Shown here piece by piece: positions 54,281 through 64,000 of a stretch of DNA of 64,000 bases. The notes under the pieces were generated by a model, which had not been told where the DNA came from, ran no database searches, and saw nothing but the letters and a program-made list of their open reading frames with translations. Position 1 is the first letter of the stretch, and every line of letters starts with the position of its first letter. Where the stretch lies: positions 87,551,915 through 87,615,914 of the forward strand of contig NC_069124.1 in the NCBI RefSeq assembly GCF_026914265.1. Direction: 5' to 3'. The position numbers and the translations under genes were made by a program. Source of the stretch: Mya arenaria. Lineage: Eukaryota > Mollusca > Bivalvia > Myida > Myidae.

Positions 54281-54414
54281 ATGTGTGTCCGTTTCGGATA
54301 GGAAAATCCGACCCTCGGGCACGCTGAGAAGCCAGCTAGTAACTCGGCAAGCCTCGTTACCTGACAACGCAGGTGCCATCGGGTCAGATTTTTCTATCCG
54401 GAACGGGAACACAT
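54281..54414. mobile_element. 134-bp foldback MITE
   Basis: The left half (atgtgtgtccgtttcggata and following 'ggaaaatccgaccc') is an imperfect reverse complement of the right half ('gggtcagatttttctatccg', 'gaacgggaacacat'). About 35 bp per arm pair with a handful of mismatches, enclosing a GC-rich loop. Confidence 0.75.
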
Positions 54415-54430
54415 GACATATATTATTATT

Positions 54431-54858
54431 CTCCCACCTCAGATAAGAAGATCCAAAAATTTAACCATGCTAGAAATTCTTATTTTGCCCACGGGTAAAG
54501 ATAAAACGCCCGTATGGAACTCCTTTTTAAACGTCATCACATTGTAATTACCTCCCTTGTTGAAGACTGTAGCATCATAGAAACCTTGTCTTGTAGCAAT
54601 ATTTAGAATGCTTAGTAATTATTTCTCGCTTCAAATGTCACCATAAAAACGTTTTCATGCACCTTAAAAGGAATAATGCTTCACTCTCCTCAGAACTATT
54701 TAATTACCGATTTCACTATTAACATAATCTGAATCACTGCGCGCGTATCCAAGACAACCACGAATTCTCACATATCCATACGCATTTATTTTCACTACGC
54801 ACAAAAGGGTTCCAGCAAAAATACATTTTTACTTAATTTTGTTTAACTGAGGTGGGAG
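54431..54858. mobile_element. MITE copy A bounded by ctcccacctca inverted repeats
   Basis: Begins ctcccacctcag and ends ctgaggtgggag. The body is highly similar to the element at 54928-55365, in the same orientation (shared 'aaccatgctagaaattctta', 'gtaattatttctcgcttcaa', 'attttgtttaactgagg'). Confidence 0.8.
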
Positions 54859-54927
54859 AAAAAGTAAGCCTCGTTTCCGCAAAACACCCTTTAGATCCAT
54901 TAAATTAACAATGCTAGAAATTATTTT

Positions 54928-55365
54928 CTCCCACCTCAGATAAGTAGATCCATTAATTTAACCATGCTAGAAATTCTTATCTTGCCCACGGGCGAAGATA
55001 AAATGGCCGTATGGAACTTCTTTTAATGGTCACCACATTGTAATTACCTCCCATGTTGAAGACTGTCGTCTGTAGCGCATCATGGAAACCTTGTCTTGTG
55101 GCAATATTTAGAACGCTAGTTAATTATTTCTCGCTTCAAATGTCACCAGAAAACAGTTTTCACGCACCTTTCAAGAAATAATGCTTCACTCTTCTTAGAA
55201 CTATTTAAAAACCGATCAGACCATTTACATACTCTGAATCACTGCGCGAATATCCATGACAACCACGAATTATCGCATATCCGTACGCAATTACTTTCAC
55301 TAAGCACAAAAGAGTTCCAGCCAAAAAATACATTTTTACATAATTTTGTTTAACTGAGGTGGGAG
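54928..55365. mobile_element. MITE copy B bounded by ctcccacctca inverted repeats
   Basis: Direct repeat of copy A with scattered substitutions and small indels, including a 'cgtctgtagcgca'-type insertion. The spacer 54859-54927 ends with 'agatccattaaattaac' and 'atgctagaaatt', themselves part of the element's left end. A third partial copy may therefore have been present, making a tandem or nested insertion. Confidence 0.8.
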
Positions 55366-55369
55366 ATCT

Positions 55370-56684
55370 TACACTCTCGGTCATGGAAGATACTTATAAT
55401 CTTACACTCTTGGCCGTGGAAGATACGTATAATCATATCAAAGTACACTATAGTAGTCTTAAATCGTTGGTTGCTAACAGTACTGCTCAACCCGATTTTG
55501 ATGGTGATTTTTTAAAGAAAATTCGTAAAATTAAAATGTTTCCAGCATCTACAATGTAGTTGGGTAGATAGAATCAATGGATTTTATTCAAACCGTGGAA
55601 ATAATGATAATACTTTGTCAAAGAGTACTTGCCTTTTGCTTTTTGATGATGAATTCCTTATAAAAAAATATAATGTTTAATATGGCGTACTAACATAACT
55701 TTTAATCTTTCAGTGCAAAAAGCAGATTCGTGCAATTCTTAAAACCGTTTAACTTTTTGGCTCACCATGAACGTTTCAGCATGTGAAGTTATTTTGTTTC
55801 AAAATTTTACTTCCGGTTATCAATTGGATAAAGATTTAGCAAATATAATTATATGCTATGTTTTTATTTTTACTAATGTTTTTGTCAGTTTCATTATGAA
55901 ACTCTATGATCACACAGTTTATGTTTATAATAATGTTTACATGTCAGATGCTCTTCTTATGACCATACATTTATAATGAAACAAGGGAGGTCACAGCGTA
56001 CGATATTAAATAAATATGGGTTGTGTGTAGCCGTAATATTATTTTAAGACAGTCTCCATGATCGTATTCTAATTATAGTTTGGGGTTTTCCATAAAAGGA
56101 GGACCGACAAAGGTTGGTTTCATTTTCAAGTTATTTTTCTCCAATATTGTAATGATTCAATTGTAGTGTTGAACGTGACTGTTTACATTCTGCAGTTCTG
56201 AGTGTATACTTATAGAAGATGATCTAATGATTTCTTATCGACTTTAATGTTTTACCAATGTAAAAAAGTTTGTTAAATGATACAATATATATAAATATAC
56301 AAAGTGACTGTTTTTTCTTCGGGGATTTTTATGATTTGTTCAGTTTTCCAAATCTTTTAAAAGGTGTACTGTTGCTGATTTAATTGGGTCTTTTCTGAGT
56401 TAATTAACTGAATTTGTATGAAAGTATAAAAAACTACATGTACATGACATTTAATCAGCAATCCAAATACAATGTTCAGGTGAGGTACATGTACAGTACT
56501 GTATGTTAACAAGCATGCCATTATGTCACATTTATGACTTATTTAAGTGCTCATCATAGTATATTATAAATATAACAGTGTCACTACTGTAAAGTTGGTA
56601 AACTGTGATAATATTTCTGGTGCTGTGTGTCTAAAACAGCCTTCATCTCATTATAAAACTGGATATATATCTCAATTGTTGCAG
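55370..56684. other. No gene recognised upstream of the Bcl-2 family gene
   Basis: A short frame at 55382-55559 starts with two near-identical blocks (MEDTYNLTLLAVEDTYNHIK) and may be a remnant of the Penelope-like element, but no motif is clear. The rest is AT-rich and presumably includes the promoter and first non-coding exon or intron of the downstream gene. Confidence 0.45.
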
Positions 56685-59600
56685 ACAAAGACAGAAAATA
56701 GCCAAGGCATGGGATGAAATGTACTTGAGTTATGACAAGGTGATGAACATATTGAAATTAAGACAACAAAACACTCCAAAAACGTGATGACTTCTTCACT
56801 GAGCTCAACGAGAGATCAGCAAAGGGCAAGGAGAAAATTAAGCTTGCGGGAAAGAAGAGAGTCAGCTGGTGATCTTTCAAACCTGATACTGGAAAATGAC
56901 CACAATAAAAACCCATTCTTCAGAAATGAGTTGGGATCTACTGCAAGTGAGGAGGAGACGCAGAAGGAGGGGGAGGTCCTATTTGGAAATTTCATCGTTG
57001 ATCAGATCATAAAGGATAGCGAGGAGAAAATTTCCACACCGGAGGAAATACGAGAAAAACTTACACTCTGGTAAGATTGCTCAAGATTATGGTTTTGTAC
57101 TTCCAAATTACTCAAGTTAAGTGTACGTAAGTCAACTACTAATTCACAGAATGTGTTGAAATAAGATGAGCATGAATCTTGCCTGTAGTATGTTTTTGAT
57201 TTACAACATACTGGTATATGATGAAAAAAAAAAATATTGTGTAGGAATGTACAATATCATCAACAACTTGTGATATGGAACAATAAATTGTGTATATTGG
57301 GGCAATTGTATAGATATTTCCTTTTGTGTTAAATGACTTGTTTTGCCTATTTTTAAGTATTTTAACAGTTCCAAATAGCTGTATTTAGTTATCATTTTTG
57401 TCATCCCTAGCCTTGGTATTGTCGTCATCATTGTCTGCGTCACCAGCTGTGTCTTTAGGGCCAAAACTTTCACCTTGGCCATAGCTATAAAACCATTCAA
57501 CATTTTCAAATGAAACTTGGTTCACATGTTTACAGAAGCACATATTATGGCAAGGCAAATAACTGGCTTAAATTTTTAATGCTTCTTTTGCTACTAGGGC
57601 TATTTTTCAACAATGGAACCATAATAAATCAATATTTAAGCAGATATGTGTCCAATCGACTTATTTTGCCTGCTGAATGGGCCATGCACATAGACAACAA
57701 GATTGAGCAAACCTATTTTCCTATAAACATTGGGCTGATTGTTCAGATCTTTGTTAAAGTTAACAACGTGATTAACAACATCGTTGTTAATTTTTAAATT
57801 TGATATATATGATTATGTACGCATAGATTTGGATTAAACAAGTACAGCTGAAAAAGTTGTCTTGAATCGTGTTATACACACTAGTGTATCCAATAAATTT
57901 CCAGAAAGGTCAAGATTTGAAACATTCTCAACTTTATCAAAGTTCTGAACAACTGGCACATTGTTAGTGAGTTTCTTAAAAATTAGATACAAAATGCTTA
58001 AAGTAAGAAAGCAAACAAAGAAAATTAGGCCATTTTTTTCTTTTACTATTAACTGACATTTTCTTTTTACTAAATCTTTAGATCTATGTTTTATTAATTT
58101 GAATCTTTATAATGTCATATAAATGTAATAACATTGTCCCTGCCTAGATTTTCAATATTATTAGTTTTATTTAGTTATCATATCATAAACGATACCCTCA
58201 CACGTTTACCCATTTGCATGCTGCTTATGTTGTTGTGATGAATATCGCCAATGCATTAAAGATTTTTGTTGTTTTTGTAATACTTCAAGGTTAATAATAA
58301 ATTCAGAGTAAACATAGTGTAGACTGTATGTAATCAACGTTCTTAAACCAACCGACCATCCAACTGGAGTGAATTTGTCAGTCGTTTGGTTTCGTTGGTT
58401 AGTCTTGTCGGGACAATAACTCATTAAAGGGTTATCTGATTTAAAAAAAATATATATTTTGGTACGCTGGTTTGACAGTATTTAATACAGGTTAAGTTTT
58501 AACCACTAATGTTAGAGAGTTACGGCTCCTTCTCAAGAAATACTTACCCTTTCCTTGTCGAGATGGCATGTGGAGGTATTTTTCCCTCCTGTGACAGCTC
58601 TAATTAAAGATATATTGGCCATAAACATTGGTATCACATATAGTGAAGGTGGATAAGAAATGCTTTAGTTGAAGGGAGAACAAAAAATTGTGACACTGTA
58701 TGTTACATATTGCAAAAATGGTCAACTACTGTGCATTTTACATTAAAAATTATTTACTTGTATTTATATACATGTATATTACTCTTAAATTGCATTTTTC
58801 AGGTATTAGAATCAAACCACATACGCCTGATTTATCTAATGCTAAACAGAAGTTGGCTTGTGTTTTTTTCAGCACACCACAAGGATACAAGAACCCAGAA
58901 TGGGCTCGTGCGGGTCAGGTGTTGCGGGGGCTTGCTGACCAGTTTGCTGAGAGCCGGGAGAGACAGCAAGTCCAACAGCGTGCACTCGAGGTGAATAAAT
59001 GTGATCGATTTGTAGGAAATGAATCAATACTGTGATGATATCATAATTATGTAACTTTACAAATTTTATAAACACATTGTTGCTTTGTTTTTAACTGTCG
59101 TATTGACGTAATATGGACCGTATATCATATATCCCATTCAAATAATGTCACAACATTTGCCTCATCATCTTACACCATTTACCATTATTTTATAATAGTT
59201 TCATGCTATCTGATCTAATGACATGATGCCTCATTATTTTAAGCCTATCCTTAACTTCAGACCCAATACCAGTAAATTTCATTATATTTGCATCCAATAA
59301 ATCTCACTCCATGATCTTGGGACAGTTCCTCATTCAAGGCATCATTTCGTGAATAAATTGGTCTCATTGCACCCTTAATTATCTCTGGCCATGAGATGGC
59401 CAACCATTATTACTTATTGCGACTTAAACTCCCCAGCATTTAAATTGATCTACGTATTCAATATAACATAACTGTTCTAAAATTGAAATAATCATTATAA
59501 ATAGAAGCTGTATTGGGTGCTTATCTCATTCATTGTTGGGAAACCTTGCAGGTTTTCATTATTCATGGTTTTAACTTCCTTGATATCGATCCATTCTTTT

Positions 59601-62279
59601 GTATTTACTGTTATGAGCCTATTTAACTGATAAAGGAAATATTCTGCTTATGTAACCAGCCAGCGCTTCATACACCTTAACTGATATCATCATTCAAATG
59701 TTCATGACATTAATTAGCCTCTTAAATGGCCTATTCACGGAGATTGAGTCATAGAAAATATACTACTGTTTGGTCAGAATTATATGGCTTTATGAAAGGT
59801 CCATTAGCTGCAAGTTAAATGTAATCAAAAAGTTTTTGTTAGTTTTTTCCAAAACTCCAGATCAAAGTTATAGGTTTTCATATTTTTGTTTTTATGCCCC
59901 CGAAGGTGGGCATATTAAAATCGCACCGTCCGTCCGTCTGTCCGTCCGTCCGGCCGGCTCTGTAACTTTCTCTTGTATGGACAGATTTTAAAATAACTTG
60001 CCACATGTGTTCCACATACCAAGACGACGTGTCACCTGCAAGACCCGTGTCCCTACCTCAAAGGTCAAGGTCACACTTATTGTTTATTCACAATGGAGTG
60101 CTGCATATAAGGACATAGAGTATAGGTTGTCGTGTCTGGGCTGTAACTTTCCCTTGTATGGACAGATTTTAAAATAACTTGCCACATGTGTTCCACATAC
60201 CAAGACGACGTGTCACCTGCAAGACCCGTGTCCCTACCTCAAAGGTCAAGGTCACACTTAGTTTTTATTCACAATGGAGTGCTGCATATAAGGACATAGA
60301 GTATAGGTTGTCGTGTCCGGGCTGTAATTTTCCCTTGTATGGACAGATTTTAAAATAACTTGCCAAATGTGTTCCACATACCAAGACGACGTGTCGCGTG
60401 CAAGAATTGTGTCCCTATCTCAAAGGTCAAGGTCACACTTAGTGTTTATTCACAATGGAGTGCTGCATATAAGGACATAGAGTATAGGTTGTCGTGTCTG
60501 GGCTGTAACTTTCCCTTGTATGGACAGATTTTAAAATAACTTGCCACATGTGTTCCACATACCAAGACGACGTGTCGCGTGCAAGACCCGTGTCCCTGCC
60601 TCAAAGGTCAAGGTCACACTTAGTGTTTATTCATAATGGAGTGCTGCATATAAGGACATAGAGTATAGGTTGTCGTGTCCGGGCTGTAACTTTCCCTTGT
60701 ATGGACAGATTTTTAAATCACTTGCTACATGTGTTCCACATACCAAGAGGACGTGTCGTGTGCAAGACCCATGTCCCTACCTCTAAGGTGAAAGATACAC
60801 TAAGTGTTTATTCACAAGGGAATTCTGAATATAAGGACATAACAGTGTAGGTTGTCAAGTATGGGTGGTATTTTTTTATGTTCAGAGGCAATTTAAAATA
60901 ACTTGCCATATGTATTTGACACGTAAAGGCAAGATCAACTTTTCATGTACTGACCTTGTTCATAGGTCAATGTCACATTCGGGGGCATTCGTCACATACT
61001 GTGACAGCTCTTGTTTTAATTAATGACACAATAGAAAATAAGATTTTTTTTGAGAACCTTGTTTCTCTTGTTTTGCATTCAGAGACCTTTGCCACTGCAC
61101 AAGGGACTTGGGTTGGTAATTGCATAGAGTTTCATGGAACTTATAAACACAAATAAATGTGGCAGAATTTGTCAAAATTGAAACAAAAGTTGTAAAAAGT
61201 TGTTCTGTTCGTTAGTTGAACATACTTTTGAACAAAATTATCTTTTATATCAACATATTTCGCCATCAGTCAAAATGTTAATAAAAAGTTTTGGAGAGGC
61301 CTAATGCAACCATTAATTTATTTATTTATTTGTAAATATTAAAGTATAAACTAATAAAAACAGAGAATTAGGCTTTAATTAAAGTTGCTGACATTTTTTT
61401 GCCAAATGTGTGCATGTAACTTCATTAAGTGTTAGACAAAACACATGTTGTTCCGTATGCTACAGGTTCACCTTTAATTTTGCTGGCTTAAATTTGATCA
61501 CTTCTGGAACAAAGGTTTATAATGCTGGCGGTGACTCTTGTGTATTTGATGATAATATTGTGTTTCAGATCTCATCAGGGAATGACATAGACTCTGTGAC
61601 ACAGGAACAGTTCGGAGACCTGCTGTCGGTGTTGCTAGAGGGTGGGATCACTCAACACCGAATCGTTGTCCTGTTCTGCTTCTGTGCTGATATCGCCATC
61701 GCTGCTTTGAGACACACTCACCTTGATCTGTGCCAGAAGTTTGTACGTTGGTCCCTGGAATTCATAACTAAGCACATCTGTTCATGGGTACAGAGAAATG
61801 GAGGATGGGTAAGAATTGAACATTTATCATTCAATGTGGCATAGATAGATATATTAACTTCCTAATCTTTTATTATGATATGAAACATATTTTTTCTGGG
61901 AGACCATTATTGATTTTTGGTACACAGTTTATACAGCATGGTATACTTCAATAATTATGTTATCTTTGGTTATGTCAGCATATCAGGTTTATTATAACAA
62001 TGAGACAGAAATAACTTGTTTATTTTTTTATTTATAATAAATTAAATTCAAAACTTATTGTATCAACAAACATTAGAAGATGATGTCAGGCTTACAGGCA
62101 TTCAATTATATTCTATATGTCACCATACCTTTGTTTTCTAGGGTGCAGTGTTTGGGTCATCAATGCGACTGATCGGAAAGGCAGTAGTGGTGACGGGTAT
62201 CATGGCGGGTATTGGGGGCCTCTGTTACCTTGGTTACAAGCGATTCTCCCATGGACCTTCCAACTTTATAACAGCATAG
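56685..62279 (+). CDS. Bcl-2 family effector (BAX/BAK-like), 4 coding exons
   Basis: Exons: 56685-57070 (acceptor gttgcag; ATG at 56787), 58873-58990, 61569-61808 and 62142-62279 (stop TAG). Phases agree and the coding parts total 780 nt, 259 aa. BH3-like segment AGQVLRGLADQF (L112, D117). BH1 region GITQHRIVVLFCF (residues 160-172), where the usual N-W-G-R is T-Q-H-R. BH2 is ICSWVQRNGGWGAVF, split exactly after Trp 214 by an intron. The C-terminal hydrophobic anchor is LIGKAVVVTGIMAGIGGLCY, ending in GYKRF. BAX/BAK proteins permeabilise the mitochondrial outer membrane in apoptosis. The order BH3-BH1-BH2-TM and the 'W(I/V)Q..GGW' box fit BAX/BAK best; BOK is less likely. An anti-apoptotic role cannot be excluded from sequence alone. 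Intron 3 holds a 181-bp tandem array. Confidence 0.85.
57080..58860. other. Intron 1 (coding) of the Bcl-2 family gene; nothing else recognised
   Basis: AT-rich intron without a credible internal gene. A leucine-rich open frame at 57510-57797 has no recognisable domain and is treated as chance. Confidence 0.6.
59890..61015 (+). repeat. 181-bp tandem repeat element, five copies plus partial
   Basis: A unit with 'tgtaactttcccttgtatgg' recurs at 59961, 60142, 60323, 60504 and 60685, a spacing of exactly 181 bp with one or two indels. It contains 'ggtcaaggtcacacttagtg' and 'gacatagagtataggttgtc'. It is entered by 'cccccgaaggtgggcatatt' and a (cgtc)n run, and closed by 'gtcacattcgggggcattcg' and 'ctcttgttttaat'. 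The defined left and right ends around a tandem core suggest a mobile unit rather than a simple satellite, comparable to described bivalve elements with 150-180 bp tandem cores. The last copy (60866 on) is degraded. Confidence 0.85.
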
Positions 62280-64000
62280 CAGATACAATTATGAGCATTT
62301 TGGAGCTTGGAGCCATCTTATCAATTATCGTATCGTTCAATAGATTTTTGGATTCTTTCATTTTGGGTTGTAATGCAACATATTTTGAAACAAACAATAT
62401 ATTTTTAAGATTTATTTCTAACACTTGCTTTGTAATCGCTTGAAAATCATGATATTCCGCCCATTTGTGGTACGCTGGTTGATAAGAGTGCCATTTTCTG
62501 TGTAATGCCTGTAAAGTTATGCATAAAGTCTCCTTTTTTCTTTTTTTAAGAATAATTGATTTGGAAAAGAACAAAAGACATGTGGCATGTTTTTTTCACC
62601 ACATGTAATAATTTTCAATAGATACGGTAGGCTTTGTTATGAACAATTTATCCATGTATTTCTTCTGAAAAACAATTTTATGAATTAATACCTGAAAATA
62701 ATGTTTTTCTTTTGATTTTTTTATGTATTTCCTTTGAAAAGATTTTGATATTATTTTGGGTTAACTGTAAATTCTTGAAATATTTATTTTTTGTTTCTTG
62801 GCTTATGAGTTTTTTGTCAAGGTATTGATTATCATGTGAAGTATTTGTAGTGATAAAACGTGAGTTATAGTTGTACATTTGTGTAAATAATGTCAACCAG
62901 TTTTGTTTCTGCCAATGTACCTAACCTCTGGTTGTATATACCTATTCTATGACAGAAAGTATAATTGACATATCACTATAAGAGCATTACTATACATAGG
63001 AGCTGTTCCATTACGATATTCCTGTGGTTTTGTCATATCTTTATCAGTGTGATGGTATTTTGTGGCTACATATTGGTGCACCATTGATTTTGTTAATTGT
63101 AATTTATAATTTTATACATCATTTGATTTCACTATTAGATAGTTATCTTGATGTTTCAGATTTAAGTTGTTCATGTTTGTGTTCATTATTTGTTCATTAA
63201 TTGTTTGTTTAAATGTAAATGTTGTATATTGCCCCATACTAGTCAACTTGTCATTGGTATCATTGGGTTTGTTTTTTTGGAAGGGGGGGGGGGCTATTTG
63301 TTCAGATAACTGATTCATTCTTATCTTTACGTAACAGTTTGCAGTATGAAGACTGAAGACTCATGATGTTGATAACTTTAGGTATACCAGTATTGAATTG
63401 AAAGCTGAATTTATTACGAAAGTTCATGTAATGTATAAATTGTGTATACATGTAGGGGAGTAGATTTCAAGATACATTCCTGATCTATCGAGATATCCAA
63501 TATATTTTTTTCTGTAAAGTAAACTTCCACTCTTTTTTCAACTAGAAACAAACAAAATATGAGGTGAAATTAAAAAGCCAATTTTTGGTTTCTATGGTCA
63601 TCTAATAGGTGTTCAAATGTGGTCATATTCCAGATGAGAGTAGTAGTTCTTATATTTTTCTGAATATGATGTCATAATTATGGTTGTTTGGGTAATGTTT
63701 ATGAGTAAATTTACAGTTGTCCATTCCCTTTAATTTGATTAAAGCAATATTGCTCAACAGAACATATGAACCATTTTTAACCATGTCCTAACTTGACTTC
63801 TTTAACTTCTTGTCTGGTTTGTTGTATGCACACGACAATGATAGAAAATAAGATGAAGGTGTACCTTTTTCTGAACAAAGGATACATCACAAATACTTGA
63901 TTGATTTCAGTAGGCACTTCATGTAATTTAAAGCAAAGCAAATATTATGAATGTCTGAGATCTACTCCTGTATTATATCTCTTTCTGAGATATACTCCTG
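62280..64000. other. 3' UTR and flank of the Bcl-2 family gene; no gene recognised
   Basis: AT-rich DNA without a credible coding frame to the window end. A poly(G) run of about ten lies near 63287. The 3' end of the transcript could not be placed. Confidence 0.5.

Noticed and set aside
57510-57797. 95-codon frame with a leucine-rich stretch resembling a membrane segment
   Set aside because: Lies within an intron, has no family resemblance, and hydrophobic runs are expected by chance in AT-rich DNA.
61410-61568. Possible upstream coding extension of Bcl-2 exon 3
   Set aside because: The frame is open but the acceptor at 61567-61568 gives exact phase with the previous exon, and the upstream text has no Bcl-2 similarity.

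Overview
The window is eukaryotic and almost certainly from a mollusc, most likely a bivalve. It has intron-containing genes with GT-AG junctions and AT-rich non-coding DNA. It carries dispersed repeats of a type I associate with bivalve genomes: tandem 'gaccttgacctttgacc' units, a 181-bp array entered through a (cgtc)n stretch, a short MITE beginning 'aaagctgcactctcacaga', and tRNA-derived SINEs. The species assignment is inference; no rRNA or mitochondrial marker is present.

Only two ordinary host genes are well supported, and both splice conceptually into intact frames. One is a DTWD2-like tRNA acp3U transferase on the minus strand (46244 down to 34969, seven coding exons, 376 aa). The other is a BAX/BAK-type Bcl-2 family gene on the plus strand (56787 to 62279, four coding exons, 259 aa). 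All other recognisable coding sequence belongs to mobile elements.

Layout. 1-370: tandem repeat ending in a perfect hairpin. 372-4973: CR1/L2-like LINE with both frames open. 5.15-7.25 kb: THAP-DDE transposase pseudogene of ISL2EU type, minus strand. 7.5-9.5 kb: degraded transposon ORF and a DIRS-like reverse transcriptase. 9.5-17.1 kb: two copies of one TIR transposon with 3-bp target duplications. The first copy carries a PD-(D/E)XK-like ORF that the second lacks, and between them lie piggyBac, hAT-like and Harbinger remnants. 18.1-19.4 kb: tyrosine recombinase, SGNH and TatD remnants in a row, then an LTR-like sequence. 20.6-21.0 kb: YqaJ remnant. 25.3-30.6 kb: P2X7-ballast-like exons on both sides of a SAP-SWIM-YqaJ pseudogene. 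31.2-32.7 kb: hairpin-ended repeat and hAT C-terminus. 35-46 kb: DTWD2, whose introns hold SINEs, a TA-flanked inverted-repeat element, a nested pair of TIR elements, a perfect 44-bp hairpin and a minisatellite built from the gene's own splice acceptor. 46.5-49.7 kb: almost complete Ginger-type transposon just upstream of the DTWD2 start codon. 50-55.4 kb: LINE and Penelope-type remnants plus foldback MITEs. 55.4-64 kb: the Bcl-2 family gene and a 181-bp tandem array in one intron.

The two host genes have no visible functional link. The main themes are dense element nesting, transposases broken at or near catalytic residues, and elements carrying nuclease or hydrolase domains (TatD, SGNH, PD-(D/E)XK, YqaJ). 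All readings come from inspection and manual translation; no alignments or database searches were run.
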